Source of the DNA: Desulfobacterales bacterium
GTDB taxonomy: Bacteria > Desulfobacterota > Desulfobacteria > Desulfobacterales > SpSt-501
DNA: 46,872 nt
Direction of reading: 5' to 3'
NCBI GenBank assembly: GCA_030834695.1
Contig: JAUQXK010000082.1
Location: 1 to 46,872 of the forward strand
Shown here: in pieces, positions 24,210 to 31,803 of the stretch
How positions within the stretch are numbered: the first letter of the stretch is position 1
How the letters are laid out: every line of letters begins with the position of its first letter
The notes under the pieces: model-generated
The model's input: the letters and a program-made list of their open reading frames with translations, nothing else
What the model was told of the DNA's origin: nothing
Databases searched by the model: none
Program-made: the position numbers and the translations under genes

Positions 24210-25184
24210 ATGAACGAGGTTGCACGCGCCATGAGTCATAAAAATTTTTTCTGGAAAACGTTCGTGTTTCTTTTGGGAGGGGTCTTTCTACTGTCCAGTC
24301 CGGTCGGTGCGGACACGGTGGATCAAGGCCTGGCTCAACTGTCTGTAGCGATAAAGGACCGTACCCGCGTAATGATTCAAAAAGGGATGGCCGGCGAGGA
24401 TGCTTTGCAATTCATACAAGCCTTGAATGCCAATCGCTTCCAGGAGGAACAGATCCTGAAAGCTCAAGCCATCGTGCTGGAGGCGCAGGGCAGAGGGCTT
24501 CCGACCAAGCCGATCATCAACAAGGCGCTTGAAGGCATGGCCAAGCAGGTTCCACCTGAGCGAACCCTGCAGGCCATGGGAGCCGTGAGTTCCCGTTATG
24601 CCTTCGCTTTCGAGCAGGCCCGGCCCATCACCCAAAACACCGAGCAAATCGGGCGGCTGGGAAACATGCTCGCCGAGAGCCTTGCGGCAGGACTTAAGGA
24701 GCAGGATGCATCCCGGATCATAAACCAACTGCAAGAGCAGTCTCCGAAAATGAGCCAAAACCAGATGGATGAACTGGCCGCAGCGTGCCTGGCCATGGCA
24801 CGGGATATGTCGCGGCTTGGCGTCACTTCCGCGCTTTCCTCCCAGGTTATTTCGAGTGCGCTATCCAACGGGTTGAACGCCGCCAGCATTGCCGGCATGC
24901 ATCAGTCCATGCTCGCCCAATCACAGACGCATTCTGCGCAGAGCGTGGCACAGGGGCTTGCGCACGGAATGCAGCAGGGCCAGTCTACGCCTGGACTTGG
25001 AGGTATGACCGGAGGGCAAGGCGGTCAGGGCGGCTCCGGCGGGTCAGGAGGGGGGGGCGGCAGTGGAGGGTCTGGGGGTGGATCTGGCGGCGGCGGAGTC
25101 GGTGGTGGTGGCGGCGGTGCAGGAGGATCTGGCGGTGGCGGTGGCGCTGGCGGCGGCGGAGCCGGTGGAGGAGGTAATCGATAA
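24210..25184 (+). CDS. Exported helical protein with a glycine-rich C-terminal tail
   Basis: 324 residues from ATG 24210 (ATG 24231 is an alternative that begins exactly at the signal peptide). Signal cleavage is likely after VGA. The mature region to about residue 255 is helical and Gln/Ala-rich with no recognised domain. The last 65 or so residues are almost only Gly with scattered Ser, Ala and Val. Tails of this kind occur in structural or surface proteins. The gene starts 4 bases after the lipoprotein gene and so belongs to the sigma operon. The GC-rich tail also creates long proline-rich antisense frames, which are artefacts. Confidence 0.75.
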   Translation: MNEVARAMSHKNFFWKTFVFLLGGVFLLSSPVGADTVDQGLAQLSVAIKDRTRVMIQKGMAGEDALQFIQALNANRFQEEQILKAQAIVLEAQGRGLPTKPIINKALEGMAKQVPPERTLQAMGAVSSRYAFAFEQARPITQNTEQIGRLGNMLAESLAAGLKEQDASRIINQLQEQSPKMSQNQMDELAAACLAMARDMSRLGVTSALSSQVISSALSNGLNAASIAGMHQSMLAQSQTHSAQSVAQGLAHGMQQGQSTPGLGGMTGGQGGQGGSGGSGGGGGSGGSGGGSGGGGVGGGGGGAGGSGGGGGAGGGGAGGGGNR

Positions 25185-25231
25185 TTACCATATTCTATCG
25201 ACACAAACTCCATTCTCAGCAACTGAAGGTT

Positions 25232-25364
25232 GATGAACTCGTAAAAAGTCTGAACATGCTGTTTTTTGTCATTCCGGCGAAAGCCGGAATCAAGCCTTTA
25301 CAAGCAGTTAGAAATCCCCTGGACTCCGGCTTCCGCCGGAGTGGCGACTTTTTCCAAGGCCATC
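25232..25364. repeat. Nested inverted-repeat element (GTCATTCCGG type)
   Basis: Outer imperfect terminal repeats GATGAACTCGTAAAAAGTC and its degenerate complement GACTTTTTCCAAGGCCATC enclose the common dispersed motif GTCATTCCGGCGAAAGCCGG...CTCCGGCTTCCGCCGGAGTG. It is a MITE/REP-like unit in the 485-base spacer between the two glycine-rich genes. The two glycine-rich genes are thereby probably separate transcription units. Confidence 0.65.
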
Positions 25365-25517
25365 ACGTTTAAACGCGGATAAATAAGATTAATAAGTCCG
25401 TTTGGTACCTGGCTATTTCCATTATATCCAACCGGCTAATTCTGCAGTCGCTCTTCCTCTTTTTTCAAGTCGGTCATGCCGCAGCGTATCCCCCGTTCAT
25501 CGGTTTTTTCGATTTTC

Positions 25518-25545
25518 TGTAACTTTGTTCCAACTCGTGCGTTAA
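25518..25545 (+). promoter_or_regulatory. Putative ECF-sigma promoter of the second glycine-rich gene
   Basis: TGTAAC-N16-CGTTAA with the same spacing as the sigma gene's promoter; TGTAACTTT and TGCGTTAA are shared in full. Predicted leader of roughly 120 bases before ATG 25670. Confidence 0.7.
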
Positions 25546-25669
25546 CAAGGCATGAGAAATGAGCGATCCGCGGAATCTGTCAGCTCATGGAAATAGGAAG
25601 AAACGAAAAAATTCGTCGGCTGTATTTAGCAAAGTAAATGTTCACCTCAAAAGGAAAGGGAACGGAATC

Positions 25670-26191
25670 ATGAAAAAACTGATGCTCGTCGCGTGTTTAT
25701 TATTGGCTTTTATTATGGTGACTACGCCTCTATCGGCTGCTGGCGGTGGAGGCGGAGCTGGGGGGGGCGGTGGTGCCGGCGGAGGAGCAGGGGGCGGCGG
25801 CGGAGGAGCAGGGGGCGGCGGTGGTGGAGCCGGGGCCGGTGCGGGCGGAGCAGGCGGCGGTGCAGCTGGAGGAGGTGCAGGAGCCGGAGCAGGCAGCGGC
25901 GGCGGGGTTGGCGCCGGCTCTGGTGCGGCCTCAGGGTTAGGCATCGGCCCGGGTCCGGCAGCTTCGATCGGCCCTGGACCTAATGCGTCCTTCGGTCCCG
26001 GCCCGGGCGCTTCAATTGGTCCGGGTGCGCCTGGCGGGGCCGGGGTTGGTGCCGGTACCGGTGCATCCGTCGGTTCGGGTCCTGGCGGTACGGTCGGGCA
26101 AGGAACCGGTCATGGCCCAGCTGACGGGACCGGGAACCAAGGGATCGGGCCTCAAGACGGCACCGGCTTCGGTGCTCCTGCGCAGCGTTAG
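25670..26191 (+). CDS. Secreted glycine-rich low-complexity protein
   Basis: 173 residues from ATG 25670, which follows a purine-rich AAAGGGAACGG stretch and begins a clear signal peptide (cleavage near LSA, residue 23); an in-frame ATG at 25559 is less likely. The mature protein starts with about 60 residues of Gly/Ala, then has an octad-like repeat around SIGPGPxA (four variants near residues 95-125), then a Gly/Thr-rich end. There are no Cys and almost no charged residues until the C-terminus. The composition resembles silk-like, collagen-like or ice-interacting structural proteins, but no family is recognised. An ECF-type promoter precedes it. Confidence 0.8.
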   Translation: MKKLMLVACLLLAFIMVTTPLSAAGGGGGAGGGGGAGGGAGGGGGGAGGGGGGAGAGAGGAGGGAAGGGAGAGAGSGGGVGAGSGAASGLGIGPGPAASIGPGPNASFGPGPGASIGPGAPGGAGVGAGTGASVGSGPGGTVGQGTGHGPADGTGNQGIGPQDGTGFGAPAQR

Positions 26192-26205
26192 GCAAGAACA
26201 AATCA

Positions 26206-26241
26206 GGGAGCAGAGCATCGACTGCGTTCGGCGCTGCTCCC
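26206..26241 (+). promoter_or_regulatory. Strong hairpin between the glycine-rich and DUF2202 genes
   Basis: GGGAGCAGAGC and GCGCTGCTCCC form an 11-position stem with one mismatch around a 14-base loop. No T-run follows, so it looks like an mRNA-processing or stability element, or a weak terminator, rather than an intrinsic terminator. Confidence 0.55.
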
Positions 26242-26284
26242 TAATGATGCCAAACACATTACCAGACAGAAGAAGGGAGCAATC

Positions 26285-26827
26285 ATGAACCCCATGTTCA
26301 AGGCACTCGTTGTTGGCAGCCTGCTGCTATTATCGAGCTTCATGTCGGCTGGCTCCGTGCTGGCCGCTGATTTGACCGACGATGAGGTATATTGGCTCAC
26401 GTACATGCGTGAGGAAGAAAAGCTGGCGCGGGATGTTTACCTGTTTCTGTACGATACATGGGGCTCCCCGATTTTCAGCAAGATATCCGCAAGCGAGCAG
26501 ACCCACATGGCTGCCATAAAGACGCTGCTCGACCGGTTTGGCCTTCCGGACCCGGCAGCAGGCAAAGAGGCCGGCGAATTTTCCGCGCCGGAGCTGCAGG
26601 CGCTGTACGACGATCTGATTGCACAGGGGGGCGTTTCTCTGGTTGAAGCACTCAAGGTGGGGGTTTTTATTGAGGAGACGGATATCGAGGATCTGAACGA
26701 TGCGAAAGCTTCGACCAACCGAAAAGCCATAAAAACCGTCTACAGCAATCTTCTGCAGGGGTCATTAAATCACCTCAAGGCATTCGTTTCTAAACTGGCA
26801 AAACAGGGAATTGTGTACGAACCATAG
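26285..26827 (+). CDS. Exported DUF2202 ferritin-like protein
   Basis: 180 residues. The signal peptide ends near VLA-ADL (residue 27). The mature part matches the DUF2202 ferritin-like family: YMREEEKLARDVYLFLYDTWG, SEQTHMAAIKTLLDRFG, LQALYDDLIAQG and VGVFIEETDIEDLNDA. The Glu/His residues (EEEK, EQTH, EETD) are placed as for a diiron or related metal site in a four-helix bundle. Biochemical function is not established. A GAAGGGAG ribosome site precedes ATG 26285. It may be co-transcribed with the glycine-rich gene (94 bases upstream, with a hairpin between), and a terminator follows. Confidence 0.88.
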   Translation: MNPMFKALVVGSLLLLSSFMSAGSVLAADLTDDEVYWLTYMREEEKLARDVYLFLYDTWGSPIFSKISASEQTHMAAIKTLLDRFGLPDPAAGKEAGEFSAPELQALYDDLIAQGGVSLVEALKVGVFIEETDIEDLNDAKASTNRKAIKTVYSNLLQGSLNHLKAFVSKLAKQGIVYEP

Positions 26828-26831
26828 AATT

Positions 26832-26861
26832 AAAAGCCCTCGCTGCGCAGCGAGGGCTTTT
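26832..26861. terminator. Bidirectional terminator between convergent genes
   Basis: AAAAGCCCTCGCTGC and its perfect complement GCAGCGAGGGCTTTT, with T-rich ends on both strands. It serves the DUF2202 gene on the plus strand and the dehydrogenase gene on the minus strand. Confidence 0.92.
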
Positions 26862-26915
26862 CTTCATTCGATGTTCTCCGATCTGCTTTGCCGTTATCGA
26901 GTACCCAGCTCCGGT

Positions 26916-27977
26916 TTATGACGGCAACCGTTTCACAACCGCATCCGTGAAGTCCCGGGTGCCGGCTTTGCCGCCGAGATCCCGCGTCAGCACCTTGCCC
27001 TCGCCGGTCACCGCTTCGATGGCGTTCATAAGCGCCTTGGCAGCGGCGGCTTCTCCCAGGAAATCCAACAGCATAGATGCCGACCAGAGCGTCGCGATGG
27101 GGTTGGCGGAGCCCTTTCCGGCGATGTCGGGCGCCGAGCCGTGGACCGGCTCGAACATGGAAGGATGCTTTCTTTCCGGGTTGAGGTTGGCCGAAGGCGC
27201 GATGCCGATGCCGCCGGCGCAGGCCGGGCCGAGGTCCGACAGAATGTCGCCGAAGAGGTTGCTCGCCACCACCACGTCGAACCAGTCCGGGTGCTGGACG
27301 AAGTGCGCCGTCAAGATGTCGATGTGATACTGGCTGGTCCTGATGTCCGGGAACTCGGCCGCTACGGTTCGAAAGCGTTCATCCCAGAACGGCATGGTGT
27401 GGAGGATGCCGTTGGACTTGGTGGCCGAGGCCACTTGTTTCCGGGCGCGCTGTCGGGCGAGCTCGAAGGCAAAACGGACGATTCGATCCACTCCGATGCG
27501 GGTGAACACGGATTCCTGAATGACAACCTCCCGTTCCGTACCCTGGTAAAGACGGCCGCCGGCCTGGGAATACTCGCCCTCCGTGTTTTCCCGGATGATG
27601 ACGAAGTCGATGTCCTTGGCCGTGCGTCCGGCCAGGGGGGAGGTGACTCCCGGCAGCAGCCGTACCGGCCGCATGTTGACGTACTGGTCGAAGCTGCGCC
27701 GGATGGGGATGAGAAGCCCCCAGAGCGACACGTGATCCGGCACTTTGGGCAAGCCGACGGCCCCAAGGAGAATGGCGTCGAACGGTCGCAGCCGCTCGAT
27801 GCCGTCCTCCGGCATCATGACGCCGTGCTCGGAAAAATACTGGCAGGAGTAGGGAAACTCGGTGAATTCCATCTGGAACGAGAAGCGGTTTGAAAGCTCT
27901 TTGAGGACCCGCACGCCTTCGGGCACGACTTCCAGCCCGATGCCGTCCCCCGGGATCAAAGCGATACGGTAAGTCAT
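26916..27977 (-). CDS. Tartrate dehydrogenase/isopropylmalate dehydrogenase-family enzyme
   Basis: 353 residues; ATG at 27977 is chosen because AAGGGAGAG lies upstream and MTYRIALIPGDGIG is the normal start, while a longer frame is not supported. Motifs: GDGIGLEVVPEG, IIRENTEGEYSQAGGR, FTRIGVDRIVRFAFELAR, ATKSNGILHTMPFWDE, SNLFGDILSDLGPA and MFEPVHGSAPDIAGKG. The overall pattern is closer to tartrate/D-malate dehydrogenases than to LeuB, giving NAD- and metal-dependent oxidative decarboxylation of a 2-hydroxy-dicarboxylate. It is divergent from the M20 peptidase gene. The substrate could be tartrate, D-malate or a 3-alkylmalate. Confidence 0.88.
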   Translation of the reverse strand: MTYRIALIPGDGIGLEVVPEGVRVLKELSNRFSFQMEFTEFPYSCQYFSEHGVMMPEDGIERLRPFDAILLGAVGLPKVPDHVSLWGLLIPIRRSFDQYVNMRPVRLLPGVTSPLAGRTAKDIDFVIIRENTEGEYSQAGGRLYQGTEREVVIQESVFTRIGVDRIVRFAFELARQRARKQVASATKSNGILHTMPFWDERFRTVAAEFPDIRTSQYHIDILTAHFVQHPDWFDVVVASNLFGDILSDLGPACAGGIGIAPSANLNPERKHPSMFEPVHGSAPDIAGKGSANPIATLWSASMLLDFLGEAAAAKALMNAIEAVTGEGKVLTRDLGGKAGTRDFTDAVVKRLPS

Positions 27978-28094
27978 GGCGCTGCTCTCCCTTGGCAATA
28001 AAAAATGGTTGTTCAATCGAGATTTAACCGATACAAGGCGCCTTACGCCTGCCGTTTTCCTATACCAACATAAAGCGAAAGTTAAAATCCAAAT

Positions 28095-28122
28095 TTGACA
28101 TTGCCGCACCAGAGTTTAAAAT
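28095..28122 (+). promoter_or_regulatory. Sigma-70-type promoter for the M20 peptidase gene
   Basis: TTGACA, 16-base spacer, TAAAAT. It lies in the 174-base divergent spacer, about 30 bases upstream of ATG 28152. Confidence 0.65.
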
Positions 28123-28151
28123 CGTTGAAGCAAACACCGAACCGGAGCGCC

Positions 28152-29282
28152 ATGCAGGATCGCATCGTCACCCTTCTCAAAGAGCTGGTCGCCATCAATT
28201 CCATCAACAGCACGCTTTCGGGCGGCCCGGGCGAGAAGGAAATCGCCGACTTTATCCATAACCATTTGAGGCGGCTTGGATTCGAGGTGCAGGTTCAGGC
28301 CGTATCGGGCGCGCGCGCCAACGTCGTTGCGCTCGTCCGTGGAAAATCGCCCAGCCCGGCCGTGCTTTTGAACGGGCACATCGACACCGTCGGCGTCGAG
28401 GGCATGCCGTTGTCGTTCAGCCTGCGGCAGGAGGGCGATCGCTTATACGGCCGGGGGGCCTATGACATGAAGGGCAGTGTGGCGGTCATGCTCGCCCTGG
28501 CCGAACGCTGGGTTCGGCGGCCTCCGGAAGCAAATGTATGGCTCACGTTCTCCTGCGATGAAGAGGACCGCAGCCTGGGAACGGAATTCCTGGTCAAGGA
28601 GTGGCTGCCGGCTTTGCCGGCCCGGCCCGGAGCCGCTATTTTCCTCGAGCCGACCGAGGAGAACATCGGGGTGGCTCACAAGGGCTTTGCCTGGTTCGAG
28701 ATCGAAGTTGTTGGGAAAGCGGCCCACGGCAGCCGGCCGGAACAGGGAGTCGACGCCATTCTGCCGCTGCGGGCGGCCCTGGCCGAGCTCGATCGCATCG
28801 CCAACGAGCTGCGCTCCCGGCCGGCCGATGTCCTTCTGGGGCACGCCTCGCTGCATGGGGGCAAAATAGAGGGCGGCACCGAGCTCAGCATGGTGCCGGC
28901 ATACGCCCGGCTGCAGTGGGAGCGGCGCACGCTGCCGGAAGAAGGCCCGGATACGGTGGACGGGGAGTCGGAGCGTGTTGCCCATGCGGTCGCGAACCTC
29001 GCCGGCGGCCATGAGGTAAAAGCGAGAAAGATCTTCATGCGGCCGCCTTACCGCACCCCGCCCGGGGCGGATGTGGTGGGTCGGATCCAGGCCGCCTCTC
29101 CGGGGTCACAGCGGGTGGGTCTTTCCTTCTGGGCCGACTCGGCTCTCATGGGGTTGGCCGGAATCCCGTCCGTGCTGTTCGGCCCGATCGGACACGGTGC
29201 GCATGCCGTCGACGAATGGGTGAGCCTCAAGAGCCTGGCAAGGGTCGGCGCCGTTCTTTCGAAGGTTGCCGCAGTGAATTAG
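28152..29282 (+). CDS. M20-family metallopeptidase/deacylase (ArgE/DapE-like)
   Basis: 376 residues from ATG 28152. Metal-site motifs of the M20 family are present: NGHIDTV (His, Asp), YGRGAYDMKG (bridging Asp), CDEEDRSLGT (catalytic Glu and metal Glu) and FGPIGHGAHAVDEWV (last His). The dimerisation domain contains GKAAHGSRPEQGVDAI. It releases an acyl or aminoacyl group from a small substrate in the cytoplasm. Because arginine genes abound in the window, an acetylornithine deacetylase role (ArgE) is possible, but neighbours here are a dehydrogenase and transport genes, so a catabolic deacylase is equally likely. Confidence 0.88.
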   Translation: MQDRIVTLLKELVAINSINSTLSGGPGEKEIADFIHNHLRRLGFEVQVQAVSGARANVVALVRGKSPSPAVLLNGHIDTVGVEGMPLSFSLRQEGDRLYGRGAYDMKGSVAVMLALAERWVRRPPEANVWLTFSCDEEDRSLGTEFLVKEWLPALPARPGAAIFLEPTEENIGVAHKGFAWFEIEVVGKAAHGSRPEQGVDAILPLRAALAELDRIANELRSRPADVLLGHASLHGGKIEGGTELSMVPAYARLQWERRTLPEEGPDTVDGESERVAHAVANLAGGHEVKARKIFMRPPYRTPPGADVVGRIQAASPGSQRVGLSFWADSALMGLAGIPSVLFGPIGHGAHAVDEWVSLKSLARVGAVLSKVAAVN

Positions 29283-29316
29283 CTTAAAGGCCCCGAGCGC
29301 TCCAGAAAGGTGGATC

Positions 29317-30372
29317 ATGCCTGTCCCGACTTCGCACGCGATTTTTCGCAAGCTTCTAATGGTCTTCTGGTCCGCAGTGGCGGCAATGGGAGTTCTGCCG
29401 GCGGCAGTATCGGCCGGCGACACCTTGGCGCGGGTGCGCTCGGCCGGAGTGGTCCGCTGCGGCGTCAACCAGGGGCTAGTCGGCTTCGCCGTCAAGGACG
29501 GGGCGGGCCGTTGGTCCGGCATGGACGTGGACTTCTGCCGGGCGGTGGCGGCCGCCGTACTGGGGGATGCCGAAAAGGCCGTTTTCACCCCATTGATTGC
29601 CTCCGCCCGGTTTCCGGTGTTGAAATCCAAACAGATCGATCTGCTCGTCCGGCGAACGACCTGGACTTTTGGGCGTGAAGCCGGCCTGCAGGTCGTTTTT
29701 GCCGGCACGCTTTACTACGACGGGCAGGGTTTCATGGTCCCCCGGGGCGGTGCCGCGCAGACGCTGCCGGACCTCGACGGCGCGGCCATATGCCTGGTGA
29801 AAGGCACCACCCATGAACAAAACCTGGACGATTATTTTAAAGCGCATGGCCTGACCTATCGACCACTTGCGGGCGAGTCCACCTCGGCCGTCATGCAGGC
29901 CTACCTGAAAGGGGATTGCACCGCTCTCACGGGCGATGCTTCGGCGCTCGCGGCCCTGCGAATGGAAGCGCCCGACGGCGCGGCCGCGCATGTCATTCTG
30001 CCGGCAATGATATCCAAAGAGCCTCTGGGGCCGGTCGTAACCCGCGGTGACGAGGAATGGTTTACGATCGTCAAATGGGTGCTTTTCGCGCTGATCGAGG
30101 CCGAGGAGCGGGGGGTCACCCGCGCCAACGTGCGCCAGGTCCAAGAAGCGGCGGACGACCCGGCCCTGGCCGCCTTTCTGGGCAAGACCTCCGGCCCTGG
30201 AAAGGCCCTGGGGTTGAGCGCCGACTGGGTGGCGCGGATCGTGGAAAGCGTGGGCAATTATGCGGAAATCTATGACCGCAATCTCGGCTGCCAGAGCCCG
30301 CTCCGGCTCGATCGCGGGCTCAACCGCCTGTGGAACGACGGGGGGCTGATGTATTCGCCGCCGTTTCGTTGA
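29317..30372 (+). CDS. Amino-acid ABC transporter substrate-binding protein (AapJ-like), orphan
   Basis: 351 residues. Residues 1-33 are a signal peptide (near VSA-GDT). The mature part matches AapJ-type general L-amino-acid binding proteins: VVRCGVNQGLVGFAVKD, WSGMDVDFCRAVAAAVLGD, VDLLVRRTTWT-like, GTTHEQNLDDYF, FTIVKWVLFALIEAEE and GLSADWVARIVESVGNY. Such proteins deliver amino acids to AapQMP-type permeases, but no ABC permease or ATPase gene is present on either side; the next gene is a secondary transporter. It may serve a transporter encoded elsewhere or act as a sensor. Confidence 0.9.
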   Translation: MPVPTSHAIFRKLLMVFWSAVAAMGVLPAAVSAGDTLARVRSAGVVRCGVNQGLVGFAVKDGAGRWSGMDVDFCRAVAAAVLGDAEKAVFTPLIASARFPVLKSKQIDLLVRRTTWTFGREAGLQVVFAGTLYYDGQGFMVPRGGAAQTLPDLDGAAICLVKGTTHEQNLDDYFKAHGLTYRPLAGESTSAVMQAYLKGDCTALTGDASALAALRMEAPDGAAAHVILPAMISKEPLGPVVTRGDEEWFTIVKWVLFALIEAEERGVTRANVRQVQEAADDPALAAFLGKTSGPGKALGLSADWVARIVESVGNYAEIYDRNLGCQSPLRLDRGLNRLWNDGGLMYSPPFR

Positions 30373-30431
30373 AGTATTGAAATCGACGCTCCTGGAACCA
30401 ACTGACCGACGGGGTTGATGAAGGATCGACC

Positions 30432-31775
30432 ATGACCGATCTTCAAATGCTTGCCACATTCATCGTGTTCGCGGCCGTCCTCCTGGCGGTTACCGCCAAT
30501 CTGATGGACATGGCGGTTGCCGCCATGCTGGGAGTCAGCGTTCTGATCGTTTTCGGAATCTACAGCCACCAGGACATCCTGAGCGCGGCCCGGGCCGCCG
30601 ACGGTTCCATCGCGTTGCTCTTCGGCGGGATGGTAGTGGCACGCACGCTGGAGCCTACGGGGATTTTCGATCATATCGGCACTCGGTTTTTGCTCCTGAC
30701 CGGCGGCAACGGCAAACGGTTCTTGCTGGGGCTGATCATACTGGTTGCCGCCCTGTGCGCCTTCCTGCCCAACGCCACCACCGTGATCCTGCTGGCGCCC
30801 GTGATCATCCGGATCTGCCGTCAGCTGGAGGTTGATTTCGTCGGACCGGTCGTGATCACCGCGGTTGCCAGCAACTCGGCCGGCATGCTGACCCTCGTCG
30901 GAGACCCGGCGACCTTCATGGTCGGCAGCAGCATCGGCCTGAGCTTCAACCAGTACCTTGCGAAAATCAGCCTCGGCGGTCTGCTGGCCTTGCTGGTGAT
31001 GATACCGCTGCTGCCGGTCATCCTCAAGGATGTGTGGCAGGTGCGGCATGCGCTTCCGAAGCACCTGGCGCCCGAGCCCATCAAACGGCCGGTCATGTGC
31101 CTGTTTTCCCTGTGTGTGCTGGCCGGCATGATCGTCATGTTCGTGCTCGGCGAAGCGCTCCCGGTCCAGATCGTTCCTCCGGCCGTGTCGATCATCGGTG
31201 CGTCGCTGGCGTTGCTGATCATCCACAGCGCCCGGATCGAGCCCATCGACCGGGTGCTGAAGGATCTCGACTGGAAGACGCTGATCTTTCTTTTCTGCAT
31301 GTTCTGCCTGGTGGAAGCCTTGACGAAGACCGGCGTGGTTCAGGGGTTTGCCCTGAACATGTACCACTATTTCGGGACCGACCTCATCCTGGTGGCGCTG
31401 GCCATGCTCGCAGCCGTCAGCCTGGGGTCGAGCGTCATCGCCAACATCCCTCTGATCGCCGCCATGCTCATTCTGATCAAGGGCTATTTCGTCATCGCCG
31501 AACTGGTTCCTGAGGAAGCGCTGGGCGGGGATTTCACCGCCTGGCCGGCAGCGCATCTCCCGGTTTTCGTGGCCATGATGTTCGCCGGCACCCTGGGCGG
31601 CAACGCCACGCTCATCGGCGCCTCGGCCAACATCGTCAGCGCAGGCATCTGCGGGACGCATGGCAAGCCGGTGTCGTTTATGCGCTTTATGCGTTACGGG
31701 GTGCCCGTGACGCTGGTCCAGATCGGGGTGGCAGCCCTTTACGTGATGACCCTGTTCTATATAGTCGATCGTTAA
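30432..31775 (+). CDS. SLC13/ArsB-NhaD superfamily permease
   Basis: 447 residues with about eleven hydrophobic segments. Motifs [19 protein letters not shown] and [18 protein letters not shown] in the first half and [16 protein letters not shown] and [18 protein letters not shown] in the second are the paired signatures of the ion-transporter superfamily that includes ArsB, CitM and NhaD. It is a secondary transporter in the cytoplasmic membrane, probably for an anion such as a carboxylate or arsenite, or a cation/proton antiporter. No arsR/arsC genes are nearby, which argues against arsenic. It is likely co-transcribed with the upstream binding-protein gene (59-base gap). Confidence 0.88.
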   Translation: MTDLQMLATFIVFAAVLLAVTANLMDMAVAAMLGVSVLIVFGIYSHQDILSAARAADGSIALLFGGMVVARTLEPTGIFDHIGTRFLLLTGGNGKRFLLGLIILVAALCAFLPNATTVILLAPVIIRICRQLEVDFVGPVVITAVASNSAGMLTLVGDPATFMVGSSIGLSFNQYLAKISLGGLLALLVMIPLLPVILKDVWQVRHALPKHLAPEPIKRPVMCLFSLCVLAGMIVMFVLGEALPVQIVPPAVSIIGASLALLIIHSARIEPIDRVLKDLDWKTLIFLFCMFCLVEALTKTGVVQGFALNMYHYFGTDLILVALAMLAAVSLGSSVIANIPLIAAMLILIKGYFVIAELVPEEALGGDFTAWPAAHLPVFVAMMFAGTLGGNATLIGASANIVSAGICGTHGKPVSFMRFMRYGVPVTLVQIGVAALYVMTLFYIVDR

Positions 31776-31803
31776 CGAATCCTTCAGCCAAAGCAGGTAT
31801 AAT

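Noticed and set aside
25025-25222. Proline-rich minus-strand frames over both glycine-rich genes
   Set aside because: They are complements of GGN runs; the plus-strand frames have signal peptides and start signals.
30270-31661. A 463-codon minus-strand frame, rich in His, Asp and Gln
   Set aside because: Antisense to the SLC13-type permease; its composition reflects complemented hydrophobic codons.
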